Part shown: positions 23,700 through 35,056 of the stretch, in pieces
How the letters are laid out: the number at the start of each line of letters is the position of its first letter
Position numbering within the stretch: the stretch's first letter is position 1
NCBI GenBank assembly: GCA_949316235.1
Contig: OX438751.1
Span: 7,898,413-7,962,412 of the forward strand
Length of the DNA: 64,000 nt
Direction of reading: 5' to 3'
Source: Oegoconia quadripuncta
Lineage: Eukaryota; Arthropoda; Insecta; Lepidoptera; Autostichidae
The notes under the pieces: model-generated
What the model was told of the DNA's origin: nothing
Databases searched by the model: none
The model's input: the letters and a program-made list of their open reading frames with translations, nothing else
Translations under genes and position numbers: made by a program

Positions 23700-25575
23700 C
23701 TCGGCTCGTTTTCGCGGTCTGCCACAAAATTAGGCATACTTGCTGAAAAAACAAACTAATATCAACCTCAAAAACAAAATAATGTACGGTGAATGCTAAG
23801 CGCACATAAAAAAAAGAAACTTGTCCACCACGACAAATTTTGCAAGTAATATTAATTCGTAAAGCACGCTTTATATAGCTCTTCCTACGCAGTTCCATAA
23901 CTTTCCGCTTGTTCCACATTTTACAATCAAACTCCTTTGTTTATATAATTACAACCTGTCGTTTTTTAAACACACTGTAATTATCCGTTTCGATTTCCAA
24001 GTAACACCAACGCAAGCATCCATCACGAAAATCATACCAATTCATGCTCCTTCCTTGTACTTTGTAACTCGTACAAGTGCCTAATCACTACAATTCCCCT
24101 ATATTAAGAGCAAATGAGTCTTGTTACCTTTAGAGTTAAGCTTTTTAAGAGGCTCTCACGTAATATACTGGTTAAAAGCCACGAATTATCATAATATGCA
24201 ATAACCAATTGCACGAAGCTCACATCCAAGTCAACTCGGGTTAAGTTGTCGAATTTTTCGGTTAATTTGCTGGCGTTTTAAGTAATACTCCTATTAGGGG
24301 CCAAATGGCGAACGGTCGGAGCTGTTCGTGAAAGAAATCAAATTACAGTAACGATGCACGCTATATATGTATCTGCTGCCGATACTTAAATAACGGGTTG
24401 CATCTAATTCAGAACAGGTAATTTGTGGGATGCCCCGCGCGCGTGGTTGTAAGTTGTAACCTGACATGTCATTAGATCGACTCCACGCTCATGAATTATG
24501 TTTGGTTAAGTTTATTCAATGCTGATTATATAAATTAGTGGTAACGTTGAATGGAACGGAAGTAGGTTTTGTGTTAGGCAAGTATATATTTTATTACCTG
24601 AGCGTAGCTAGTAATTTTGACATGCTTGAACAAAATACAGTGTAATATACTATTCCATACTTGGTGCTGGTAGTACACCATAAATATTAAACATAAGTAA
24701 GCTAATAAATTAAAATAAACAGAGAAATTTATTGTGTACACGTATACCTAATGAAACGTCGATAAAACTATTTATTGTTTTAGCTATAAATAACGGTTGG
24801 CATTCTGATGGACTTTTTTATTTACGTACATTATGTTAAACGGGTAATTGGAAAAGTAATGGAACGCTACCGCATTTTTTATCGAAACTTATTTTGATGA
24901 GATAGAGATCGACAAACTCGTTATTACAGAAAACAGTGACGAAGTGTTTAAGAAATTCAATCAATATCAAATTACGGAAACCTTATAAACTTATTGGATG
25001 AACTGAATATTTGCTACCAAAACTCTGTTAATAATATGCTTTGGTGACTGAGATTAGAATCCTCAGTAATTTTAGAAGTATTCGTAATTTTGTTTATTTG
25101 CAATATCTGTGATGACCACCTACCCTGGCATAATCTTTGCAAAAAAAGGTACCTTGTTTGTCAGTTATTATTTGGAAAGCGATTTCCTGTTATCTTTCAA
25201 CCTATTATACCGGACACTGTTACCGAATTATTTTCTCCTGCAAGAGAGCTAAGAGATACAAGTCGAATTAAATCTAACGTAGTGGAATTTAAAGGAAAGT
25301 TAGAGAGAGAAGTGACCAAAAATATGCCAACATTCCAGCTCCACAAAGCTACTCTGCCTCTCTTCGTGAGTAAAGAAATTTATTTCTCAAAAGAATAATT
25401 ACAATTCACTTACATGAGAAAATTTACATAAAATATTTGTTAGTTACTATTGCGAGCGTATTATAAACAATTTAGTCAATAATGGAAAATCGTGGCTAAG
25501 AAACCAAAACTTCTCTTCACCACTATAAATTCCGTTCTTCTATCAACATTTTGTTTCACAAATCATCATTTTTAT
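23700..25575. other. No recognised gene
   Basis: AT-rich. A 102-codon frame at 25090-25398 has a start but no homology I recognise and no splice signals. Confidence 0.5.
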
Positions 25576-25579
25576 GTGA

Positions 25580-25752
25580 TGGCCTTCCGCCCACGGTTTA
25601 TCGTACCGCAGTAGTTGCAGTTTCGGGATATAAGTATAATCCAGGATCGATGATTCATCTCTGTAACAAATTTAATTCAAATCCGTTCAGTTATTAGGTA
25701 TAGCGTGACTGAACAGCGAAACTTTCGCATTTTTAATATTAGCGTTTATACT
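25580..25752 (+). repeat. Repeat family E, diverged
   Basis: CTTCCGCCCACGGTTTATCG, AATTCAAATCCGTTCAG, AAACTTTCGCATTTTTAATA. A 5'-only fragment (TACCCGCGACTTCGTTTGCG) also lies at 30995-31025. Confidence 0.58.
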
Positions 25753-26042
25753 TGATTTAAAATCTCAGTTAAAAGCTCTTGGAGCCGTTATGCAATGTGA
25801 CATTATATAGAAAGAAAGAAATAAACTGCTTATTCGCCACTTCGACACATATATACATATATTCAGAGGTAAAATATAAAGTACTGATTTAGTTACAATA
25901 CTTACAATACACTGCAGTATGCCCAGTATACTCTAATTCCTTTTCCCTTTAGAAATATGCCTGGTTTCCAACACAGAACGAGGATTGATCCAACCTGGCT
26001 CTTCCCGTAGGTATTACAATAGGCAACTAAAGGATCTATTGA

Positions 26043-26365
26043 CGAGCTGTTTGGTGTAGTGGTTAGAAACTCCGACCACTATACCAAAAAGTCGCGGGTT
26101 CGAATCCAGCTAGGGGCATATGCCCGTATTCATCATACAATACATATGTATTGCATGATGAATACGGGCATGTGTATCCGAGTTATGGATGTTTTAATTT
26201 TTTAAGTATTTATTTACAAAAAAAAAGTATTTATATTTCCAAAAAAAAAAATGTTTAATGTGATATACTCAACCATCTATGGTAACCAAAACACAAGCCT
26301 ATAGATGCTTAATGTGGAACTAGGTGGCATTGTGTGTAAATCCAAAGATATTTATTATTATAAGC
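26043..26365 (+). mobile_element. SINE family B with internal palindrome
   Basis: Head GTTTGGTGTAGTGGTTAGAA and B box GGGTTCGAATCC; body and tail ACACAAGCCTATAGATGCTT, GTGGAACTAGGTGGC. It carries a 50-bp palindrome (26121-26170) absent from the other B copies. Confidence 0.82.
26121..26170. repeat. 50-bp near-perfect palindrome inside SINE B
   Basis: TGCCCGTATTCATCATACAA at the left pairs with TTGCATGATGAATACGGGCA at the right, with one mismatch over 25 bp and no spacer. Other B copies have the right arm only. Confidence 0.8.
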
Positions 26366-26989
26366 TTAACAACGTAGCAGTAAGAATTTTGGCTTTGACG
26401 GATAGAAGCGTCATTGATTCGGAGCTTCCAAAAAGTCTGCGATCGCCAACCGCGTCATATAAGGGCAAATGTTCACATGTAATTCCACCTGTAGATAAGG
26501 CGTAAGTCTAGCAGTGAACTGGCATCTGCTGCTGATGTGTATGTGTGATTGAGAAGAATGTAAAATAGCACCAGCGGCTACCTAATTCAAGAACGGACCT
26601 ATACGCATATATTAGGTTTTCTTAGGTGTGAATCAAAATATCATTGCCGAATCGTTTAGGTCTGAAATTGTCCTAATAAAAAGAATAACCACTGGAGTTT
26701 GCCTGCTACAATACACCTTGACCTATCCATTCCCGACATCGCAGACTACGAAGAACGCCTTACGCAAACATCACCAACCCCATCAAAGAATACCACTAAC
26801 GTAACAACTGGAGTTATCTGCAGCAGTACGAACTACAAAGCTACATGTAAAATGCCCCAGTACCAACAGCCTAACCAACACTGTCGCAGTGTGGCGTGAA
26901 TCTTTCTGAATACACATCCTTATAAGCTTAACTGTTATGTGAAACAAGAGCCCGATCAGCAGACAGTGTGTCTAGTGTGCACGTATGTA

Positions 26990-27190
26990 TCGATCTGTCG
27001 CAGTCGAATCGTCCAGGTAGGCATGAATGGTCGGCGCCCCGCTGGCCATGAGTTATGCGACAGGCCCCTGGGGCGCGAGCGCTGCCTTCGCACCTCCGCT
27101 GCGGCCGCGTGTGGTCCGCGCTTTACGAGCCGGCGAGGCTGCAGCGCGCGCGCATGCCCGCGCAATGCAACAATGACGCAAGCATGAAGC
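26990..27190. other. GC/CpG-rich patch
   Basis: Three overlapping frames are open only because the patch is GC-rich (GGCGCCCCGCTGGCCATGAG, GCAGCGCGCGCGCATGCCCG). Similar patches lie at 21670-21800, 11690-11940, 17860-17950 and 60600-60680. Possible regulatory DNA; nothing specific is readable. Confidence 0.3.
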
Positions 27191-27372
27191 AAATAAAGTC
27201 TGGATATCGATTTTTGAAATTCGAATGCAACATTTCTAAATCAAATTCTCAAAATCGAAGTTTATTTTTTTGAAATTAGAACGATCATTGATTGGAATTT
27301 GTTACATTTGAAGTTTCATTTTCCAACGTAAGAATAGAACCTGTAAAAGTTTGCTGAGTTGGGAACGAAATA

Positions 27373-27472
27373 TGATTAATCAATTAATCAACAATGCTTT
27401 ATTTTCATAGATAAAATGTAAATTTTATCTATTTTGTAGTGTAAACTACAAAATAATCAGCTTTTTGAAGCT
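27373..27472. repeat. Cluster of four short perfect hairpins
   Basis: 27373-27390 (8-bp stem), 27407-27432 (11-bp stem, GTAA loop), 27430-27455 (11-bp stem, GTAA loop, sharing three bases with the previous) and 27459-27472 (5-bp stem). Confidence 0.78.
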
Positions 27473-27904
27473 ACAAGGCGTTTGTAATTTTTAATCCTCC
27501 TTTGAGAATAAGCTCAAAAAACGGTCATTCTTTTTACCCGACTGCCCCATGTAGGAGGGTTATGTTTTTTAAGCGACTGTGAAACTTAATAATTGAACCT
27601 CTGGGCGTTAAAAATAAACTCACTACGAGTAGATAGAAGTAATGTATGTAATGTATGAAGTATGTAATAAATAGAAGTTTAATGTCGCGACATCATGCTC
27701 AGTGAATGCCTCTTTGACACCACCACTTCCTATTGTCCCAAAGAAACTAATAATAAGGGTGCCAAATAAAACCTTTTCTTTTCTTTCTAACTTGTCGATT
27801 ACCAAAGAATTAGTGTTTTCAGTAAATTTATTAATTATGTCACTGTAAATAAACAAGTTAAAAGCTTAGTATGTACTCGATCTATTGTTTAATTTGTGTT
27901 AAAA

Positions 27905-27975
27905 TAATTTAGTTTCTTGTAACTGTATTTTCTTTTCTGTTGTGCAATAAAGTGTATTTGTAATGTATTGTATTG
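27905..27975 (+). mobile_element. RTE-type LINE 3' end
   Basis: TGTGCAATAAAGTGTATTTG followed by TAATGTATTGTATTG: same 3' end as 2700-2815, opposite strand. Confidence 0.68.
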
Positions 27976-27979
27976 TTTC

Positions 27980-29420
27980 CTATTTATATATTACTTTCTC
28001 AATTCGATGGCACCGTTTTTTCAATTCTCAGGCAAAATGGAAATCCATATAACTCATGATAAAGTAAAATTGACCACCGAATTGAGAAAAATATACCCCG
28101 ACCGCAGAAATATCCAAAATAACAATTCCTAATAAAGGATAGCTTCTGATAGAGCTTGTTTGCTGTAATAGCCAATATAAATAGCATCGCAGCCAGTGGC
28201 TATCTGAAAATTAACAACAATTACCAAATAAAATCACTACCATCTTGGTGCACATCCGCATGACACGTCCACGTAAATCTTCCGGCGTTACTAGTAGTAG
28301 ATATCCTGGGCCCAAGTTATTATAATATTAGTCACATTAGTGTGTATATTTCACTCTGAAATTATTTTATTCGTTAGACTTATTACGACCTGCCGCCGGT
28401 TTCCTGCAACATACGATACGGGCCGCCGTCGTTTTTATTGGACAGGAAGGAAAGTCTAAAGTTTAATATATTCAAAGTAAATTATCCCGGTCTCACTTAT
28501 TTATTCACAGTGCCTGCCTTTTTGTCCGGTTTAGGTGTCGTATGACCAATGTCTTTAAAATGCGCTTTGTTACACTCTCGGAACTTTTTCTTGTGATTTT
28601 CTGTAAGTAGAATTCTGTAAATTCTACATAAGTCAAAAAGCCACTGCTAATTCATAATAGAAATTGACATAGTCAAATGTTCTTATAAAAGTAAAACATG
28701 TATAATAATAATAACCATGTCATAATAGCATGCTTTAAATTATTTTTTATAAGTAAACTGAATTGCATTTAAATATTAAATTTAGTATTAAACGCGATAC
28801 AAAATACTCTTTCCAAACCTTAATTTACTTTCAATGGTACCACGGTTTTCGTTTTAAAGTACCGTTTAAATATTTATACAAATATCTATGCAGAGTTACA
28901 ATCGATTTCACAAGTGCAGTCCCAAAAGATTTAGATTTTATTGTTTTTTTTATCATATTTATTGCTACTAAGACATATTTGCACAAAAATTAAAAAATAT
29001 ATATTCACAAAATTTTCTCTCTCTATCCTCCTATTATTTAACCTAAAGGTTATTTGAGTGTATGTATACATACTTATACTTCTACGTATGTTTATACAGG
29101 AGGGTCTCAACACAGGCAGTAGTCCGGTAAGGCCTGTTATTTATCGCCATCCCACTGCCCGCGACGAGATTTATGCTACCTACCCAGAGAAAATTACGAG
29201 AACAGTTTTTTGTTAATATTGTGCAGCATTTAGTTCTACATTTTGTTAGTTGTTTAGCTTAGTTGTTAAGGACTCTGATTCCTGTGACAACTGTGGGAAC
29301 TGGCCGCAAGAAGTTTTATTTTTATAGGTAGACGTTTCAGGGAGTGAAAAGTCATGGTTGAACTAGTTTCGTTTGAGGTAAGTTTCCCATCGGCGGTTGA
29401 CATGAGTTTTCCACTGGTAG
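27980..29420. other. No recognised gene
   Basis: AT-rich sequence with one small hairpin (GTAGAATT-CTGTA-AATTCTAC, 28606-28627). Nothing coding. Confidence 0.5.
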
Positions 29421-29424
29421 GAGT

Positions 29425-29545
29425 AATACAATACAATACAATACAATGCAATGCAATGCAATGCAATGCAATGCAATGCAATACAATACAATGCAATGCA
29501 ATGCAATATAAATACTCTTTATTGTGCAAAATAATTTACAATAAT
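29425..29545 (-). mobile_element. LINE 3' end with expanded pentanucleotide tail
   Basis: Minus strand reads AAATTATTTTGCACAATAAA then GAGTATTTATATTG and about 16 units of TTGCA/TTGTA (29510-29425). The repeat is a LINE tail microsatellite, with blocks of CAATA and CAATG units alternating. Confidence 0.65.
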
Positions 29546-29725
29546 TTTTGATGATAACAATAGAACACAATTGTAATACAACATGAGTATCCAAAAAATT
29601 TGCCTTATTTCATTAACGACTGTTTTATTCTTCAGTCCTCCATTATACTTCTAGGACTAAGAGGCGTATAACCTGACGATTAGCGCGATACGAAATGTTT
29701 TTGGTTGTGGTTTAGCTTTGGTATT

Positions 29726-29836
29726 GGTGTCGATTAGGATGTACACCAACTAAACTACACTAAAACCAGAGAAAGAGACAGTACTACTTTAAAACTAGTT
29801 TTAGTTTAGTTTAGGGTGTACATCCGAATCGACACC
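29726..29836. repeat. Fold-back element, 40-bp arms
   Basis: GGTGTCGATTAGGATGTACA at 29726 pairs with TGTACATCCGAATCGACACC ending 29836; inner parts are (ACTAA)n/(TTTAG)n. Spacer about 31 bp. It abuts an RTE-like RT fragment. Confidence 0.7.
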
Positions 29837-29867
29837 ATTATCGTTCAAACTTAGCGCTATCGGCCCC

Positions 29868-30060
29868 CTGATTCGATGTCGTAGGGAAACACCAAGCATC
29901 GCCCTCTCCTTAGCTCGTTGCGTAACCTTCAGCTTTCTTATGAAGCCCATAGTGAAAGACCACGTTTCAGTGCCATAAGCCATCACTGGTAATACACATT
30001 ACTTTCGTCTTTAAGTAACGAGGTATTTTGAACAAAAAGATGTTGCGCAGTCCGTCAAGT
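29868..30060 (-). pseudogene. RTE-like LINE RT fragment
   Basis: Minus strand reads YGTETWSFTMGFIRKLKVTQ then RAKERAMLGVSLRHRIR, the conserved YGxETWSLTM...ERAMLGVSLRDRIR block just downstream of the RT palm in lepidopteran RTE-type elements. Upstream part near 30040 (LFKIPRYLKTKV) is out of frame, so at least one frameshift. Its low-coordinate end abuts the fold-back element at 29726-29836. Confidence 0.75.
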
Positions 30061-30064
30061 CACA

Positions 30065-31135
30065 ATGGCTTTCTGCATTACTCAATTCAGTTTACGTAAA
30101 ATTATTTCAGAAAAAGTTTACAAAGATTCGAAGTTCGCAGCCATAAATACAACTTCATCAAAAATCATGTCACAATATCCCTTGAATACATAAAAAAATT
30201 ATTTGTGTCTTTTGCCTCAGAAATTAAGTAATCATTACATAAGTCCCCGAATGCCAGTTCTGACTCAACCTAAAAATTATTAAGTTATTTTTCCCTCTCG
30301 TGGAAACTTCCCGAGCTTCAATATTGTGCTGTTTTTAGTAAAAAGAGATTGTTTTCACATTGGGAAACAGTTTCAAGCGGGTATTTGTGATTTATGCAAT
30401 ATATTTTTGAAATGAAACCAGCACTTGTGTCACTCTGCAAAAACAAAAATAAGCCATGAATTGTGTTTCATAATTGTAACATTCACATTTTTCCTCATGA
30501 AATCCTTATGAGCTCAGTGACTTGATACAGTCGGCATCCCAATTATGGTAGCAGGCTTAATTTTTATGATAATGTTTGGAGGGTCTTAGTTGGGTTTTTG
30601 TTATATTTTCTTTTACGCCTATAATGTCATCATGTGATTGATAAATTTCAGTGAAAATTTAATAAAAATTTCCCTTTAGACTTTCTCCTACATAAAAACC
30701 TGCTACTCAGTGGCGGTAGTAATGATTTAAATAGTATATAGAAAATCTTTGATTACTTATGAACTTTCGCTACTGAGACAGAGTTGATACACGATTAGTC
30801 ATCTCGCTCGCACGCGCTTCATTAAATGGTTAAAAACCACAAGAAATTGCCCTTTTTTATTGAAACGCCACTGCTTAGGTGTGTTGACGACTATACATAT
30901 TTGAGATATTTTTCCTTTCGTCGCACATCGAATATACTATAATGAATATGGTTAGCGATAAGATCGCCTATTCTTTGAATTTATTATTTTACTGTTACCC
31001 GCGACTTCGTTTGCGTGGACAACTGAACATTAACAAACTGTGATTAAGCCTTTGAGCGCCACGCCGGCACCGGTGACCGGAAAACAATTGATTTTCAATT
31101 GTGTCTGCGTCGCGGCAGTTAACGTGTTAAGTATA
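30065..31135. other. No recognised gene
   Basis: Only a family E 5' fragment (30995-31025) and a short palindrome ACAATTGA-TTT-TCAATTGT (31083-31101). Confidence 0.5.
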
Positions 31136-31283
31136 TTATGTGTGTGTGTGTGTGCGGTCTAAACGTCTAGTAATCGACGCTAAAAAAGAATCGAATCCTG
31201 CTAAAAATACATTTACTCGAGCAACTAAATAATGTTATACTGCCTGTAAGGAACAAGTCGACATCCCTTGAAACAGGTGGTTA

Positions 31284-31596
31284 GGTACCTCAATACGCCC
31301 TGCCGCGCTTCATACCGCTCGCTGATCGCGGTGTGAGGCACGACAGCGCCCTCTACGGAGGGTGCGCTAGACGCCCTCCGGGAATGGGCCTCCCCTTGTG
31401 AGGGGGGGTGGGGCGGGGTGGCCTGGAGACGCTTATGTGTTCCCAGGTCCTCCCTACTGACGAAGAAGGTCGCCGCGGGGTTTTAGCGGGTATACCTCCC
31501 GTAAGGGAGGGGAGTCCCACATAACCGTCTCGCCGCCCCCCGGTGAGCGGTACGCGTAATACGTTTTCCAGCGTCAAAAAAAAGGTACCTCAATAC
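31284..31596 (+). mobile_element. GC-rich retroposed element with 13-bp target-site duplication
   Basis: GGTACCTCAATAC at 31284-31296 is repeated exactly at 31584-31596. The 287-bp insert between ends in eight A residues (31576-31583), so it is a plus-strand retroposition. It is far more GC-rich than its flanks (runs of CCCTCC, GGGGCGGGG) and contains GAGACGCTTATGTGTTCCCA and GAAGAAGGTCGCCGCGGGGT. I believe it is a 5'-truncated 3' UTR of a lepidopteran LINE (possibly R1-clade), but no coding part is present to prove it. The frame on the opposite strand is an artefact of GC content. Confidence 0.82.
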
Positions 31597-32329
31597 AATA
31601 ACTTTAGTCGATTTATGTTAATATAAAATAAAAAAATAAGTTATTTTTTCAAACAAAATAATTAAGTATTCTAGTGTAAGCTTCCTCTTAAATGTAATTG
31701 ATAAACTGGCAACTTTGCATCAAGTTAAAGAATGAATTACGCCATCTACTATCCTACCAATCAGTCAATAGCCGTGTAAATTTGTATAGTGTGCGTTAAG
31801 AGTAATTTTTTTCGATTTATTTGGCTATTTATTTACGACCGACGTAAATAAGATATTTTAATTTTGATTGCGGATTTAGGTTTATTTTGAATTAAATAAC
31901 ATGCCCATAAAGGGAATGTCGGGTTATCCCTTACACGCAGTATAAGTACATGAGGAACAGGTTCATATCGTTACTTGACTAATGGCCGTATAGGTAGCAT
32001 GGCCGATATTCCGGTCGCCTTAGTGCGTTCCAGCCTTAACAAGTATGACTATGTTGGAAAGTGCGGGGGCGTCGATTGCAGGAGATTTATTGAACAGCTA
32101 CTGCACTTACCAGGCTATGCGGGAGTAGAATTTATTTTGCATTTAATAATAATTATGGATGATTATTCTAAATTATGAGACGCGTGGGCGCGTTGGAGTG
32201 GAAAAGGCGAAAATTTTAAACATTCCCGTATATACCTGTTTGTTATTTTGTTACTGTCTGCACATTTTTTTGGATTCCCACAGATTCCCGTAGTATTGTT
32301 AAAGAAGCGAATGTACCTACATATTTTTT

Positions 32330-32515
32330 TTATATATGAGGCGGCGGCAAACGAGCGTGCGGGTCACCTGATGGAAAGCAATCACCGCCGCCCGGACACC
32401 CGCAACACCAACGCGCGTCACAGATGCGTTGCCGGCCTTTGAGGAAGGTGTAGGCTCGTTTCTTGAAGGTTCCAATGTCGTACTCGTTCGGGAATACCGC
32501 TGCAGGCGTTTGGTT
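32330..32515 (-). pseudogene. CR1-like LINE RT C-terminus
   Basis: An uninterrupted minus-strand frame ends at TAA 32332-32330. The peptide has [20 protein letters not shown] followed by [14 protein letters not shown] and a Pro-rich end (RLPPPHI). This is the common lepidopteran LINE C-terminus with [13 protein letters not shown], in the same position as [14 protein letters not shown] at the end of the 10224-11279 protein. Everything upstream is missing. Confidence 0.72.
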
Positions 32516-32636
32516 TCTGTTCTTACCGCAGGAAAAAATAATACATCTACGGGAAATACATCTATAGGAATTTAAACCTCTTGTTTTGAACCTAAATTGG
32601 CAAAACGATTATCCGTATAAAATAACCTCGTCGCTT

Positions 32637-33195
32637 ACCACCAACCGCTCGTGGCTCAATGGAAACATCATAAGTTTTACAAACGGGAGGTGACTGGTTA
32701 GATACCCATCCGGGTACCTATATACATGTTTAGTACTCCCTTGGTCGTAGGACATTTTTCATTGTCCGCACATCGCCCGGCAGCTATACTAGAGCAGGAA
32801 AAAAATAGGGCATATTAGGTAAGTGAAATAGAAGGTATTGCATAGCTGGTTTAATTTTTTTTTTCAAAACCATCATCGAATAAAGCGTCAATTTTGTCAT
32901 TTAACCGTCGCGTTTGTAGCCTATTCCACATAATTACGTCATTAAATTAAATAATTAAAGAAAACTTGGAGAAAATATGAGTTCTAAATAAATTTCGCAT
33001 GATAGGAACCCTACAAATCACCCCAGTCGCATATCAATCGCCGGCACCGACGACCGTATTTAAAAAAAAAATTAAACTACCTATGCCAATACCTTCTATT
33101 TCACTTACCTAATATGCCCAATTTTTTTCCTTACCGTAAAAAAACTCAACTGGTATATACCACCATCTTATCGAGGCCTGTCGCCAAACAGCAAT
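32637..33195 (+). mobile_element. SINE family A interrupted by MITE-1
   Basis: Head and body at 32637-32786 (CGCTCGTGGCTCAATGGAAA, TACATGTTTAGTAC, GTAGGACATTTTTC, CCCGGCAGCTA). The next SINE bases TACCACCATCTTATC ... GTCGCCAAACAGCAAT appear only after the fold-back element, at 33158-33195. The B box is decayed (GGTTAGATACCC). Confidence 0.75.
32794..33157. mobile_element. Fold-back DNA element MITE-1, copy a, inserted in SINE A
   Basis: Near-identical inverted ends: GGGCATATTAGGTAAGTGAA (32808) and its complement around 33095-33120, followed inward by TAGAAGGTATTGCATA. The full terminal repeats are about 80 bp; the left end has lost some 14 bp of the outermost sequence. The interior (about 200 bp) has no coding potential. 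TA lies at both outer edges (32785-32786 and 33158-33159), as expected for Tc1/mariner-type insertion. SINE A continues on both sides. Confidence 0.8.
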
Positions 33196-33499
33196 TTCGC
33201 AGAGGTTTTCAAAATTTTTAATTTATACTTTTATGTAAGAGAGAAATACATACCTAATATTAACACATGGCTGAGAGAGATAGGGAGTAAGTACTGCTGC
33301 ATAATGTAGTACACTTTCTAATTAATAATAAATGATTGAAAGTTATTTATTTTTAAAATTTCTTTATTAGTCTTATCAACAGTTGCATCATTGCCTTTCA
33401 ATTACACTTTTTGATATTTAGCTATTCGTCGGTGGTTCATTACGCTTACCGGTGCGTGATCTCCCTCCTTGAATCTTAATACCACCGGCTATCACTTTT

Positions 33500-34050
33500 T
33501 CGAGCTATGTACCCTCTCACTGGGCTATGTCCGATACTATGTTTACGAAAACTTAATGTATGTAAGAAAAAATCTAGAATCGTTTAAGAAAAATAGTGAT
33601 ATACGTAATGTTAATACCAGATATATACATAAACTTGCTGTTCATGTCAACCGTTTACACAAAGTCATTTAAGGGGCAATGTATACGCTTTTATAATAAG
33701 GTTTCAGTGGACATTCAAAATTTACCTTTAAATAAATTCAAAACCATCATAAAACTGACATTATTTACCAAAGGCTATTATAAAATTTCTGACAATCTGG
33801 ATGATAAGCAAGCATGGACATAGACCGCTCGGGGATATTCAGTCTGATTATAAAATATAGTATTATTGTAACCCAAACTTATTTAAAAGAGCAACCCTTG
33901 AGTTTCTTGCTCGTTCTTCTCTGGGGAATCAGCTTTGTGAATGAAAAATAATGTCAAAAACTTTAATAATAAGATAAAAAATGTGACGTTTTCAAGTGAT
34001 AATTTTTATCCTACGAAATAAATATTTTTTGATTTGATTTGACTATCATA
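33500..34050 (+). pseudogene. Jockey-like LINE, C-terminal RT end and 3' UTR
   Basis: The C-terminal RT region is split over two overlapping frames (33469-33672 and 33596-33823). It carries DIRNVNTRYIHKLAVHVNRL, then YNKVSVDIQNLPLNKFK and a terminal KGYYKISDN. Almost the same peptide is encoded at 36031-36277 on the other strand. The 3' UTR (33885-34020) holds GAGTTTCTTGCTCGTTCTTC and TGTGACGTTTTCAAGTGAT, followed by AATAAA and a TTGATT-type tail at 34025-34050. A frameshift lies near 33665. Confidence 0.8.
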
Positions 34051-34067
34051 CTTCTATAAATTTCTTA

Positions 34068-34152
34068 ATTCCGAGAATCGCCCTTTCCATATACACATGA
34101 CCTTGAACTTTCTTATGAGGCCCATAGTGAGACCATGTTTCAGTCCCATAGT
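34068..34152 (-). pseudogene. RTE-like LINE RT fragment, short
   Basis: Reverse complement reads YGTETWS, then LTMGLIRKFKV after one frameshift, then MERAIL: the same block as 29868-30060. Only about 85 bp survive. Confidence 0.6.
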
Positions 34153-34639
34153 CATCAGGGGTTAAACTGTGGTTAAATGCCGCTTCCAATCGGTCGCTCT
34201 GGAAATCTATGTTCAGGAGTGACGTGATGATGAGGTGATTCTTTGGCGGTTAAAACTTCGGTTCATCAGCTCGTTGGCGAGCCGACGGATGTACTCGCTA
34301 ATCGATTACTTAACTTGTGATAGAGTCGTTATCCCTTACTGAATTATGAACAGTCATTCTTGCTAATTCGCATCAATACACAGCAATGAAAAGTTTAATC
34401 GGAATTGCCCTTTTCATCATTTGCATTTCAGTGAATTTCTTTGACGATTTGTAGCAAGAGTTATAAATATAAATTCTACATTGAAAATACTTTAGAAAAC
34501 AAGCTTTTAATATTCCATCATGATTATCACATATTGTTCTAGTACAAAGTTGAGTAACTTTGATGGAGTCTGGCACCATCTTTAGACCCTCGTCATCATG
34601 TGTAATAGGTAGTGTGATGTCCAGTTATTCAAGATCTGG

Positions 34640-34985
34640 ACTTTGTAGTAAAACCACTATTTTCAGTAAGTAGGTACACGATCAAATGTGGAACGTCCGC
34701 TCCCTCACAATGACAGGGCGAGAGTATTTGCAAGACGCCACCGTTGATCTGGGTACTACATTTATTTAGAATGGTACGTATATCACAGGAAGTGCTCATG
34801 ATAACAAAACAAATTAACCCAAATTCGATTATCTTGCCATTTGCCATCAGGGAGTTCCAGTCCCAACATCCCGGCTCCATAATCAAACGAATTCGCCGAT
34901 ATCATAATATTGCATTGTCACCGAAGTTACATAAATATACCAAATTTCAGCTGAATCAGATACCAGCAAGTGGTTAAAAAATGGT
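34640..34985 (+). repeat. Unclassified interspersed repeat
   Basis: CGTCCGCTCCCTCACAATGA, TATTTAGAATGGTACGTATA, CAGGGAGTTCCAGTCCCAAC, ACCAAATTTCAGCTGAATCA. I have met this order in lepidopteran sequence; the two opposing frames over it are not gene-like. Confidence 0.42.
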
Positions 34986-35056
34986 TTGCAAATTTTGAAA
35001 CGGACAACTTACATACGAACATTGCAAACTAAATAAAAGTTTGTAATAAAGTAAAT

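Noticed and set aside
25090..25398. 102-codon plus-strand frame starting MFICNICDDHLPWHN
   Set aside because: The C-x2-C-like start looked like a zinc finger, but no second pair follows, and there is no family match or splice support.
26956..27273. Three overlapping frames in the GC patch near 27.1 kb
   Set aside because: Several frames on both strands are open at once, which reflects GC content rather than coding.
29266..29594. Minus-strand frames with repeated CIALH
   Set aside because: They are translations of the CAATG/CAATA pentanucleotide repeat.
31353..31577. 74-codon minus-strand Pro/Gly-rich frame
   Set aside because: Lies inside the GC-rich retroposed insert on its antisense strand; absence of stops is a composition effect.
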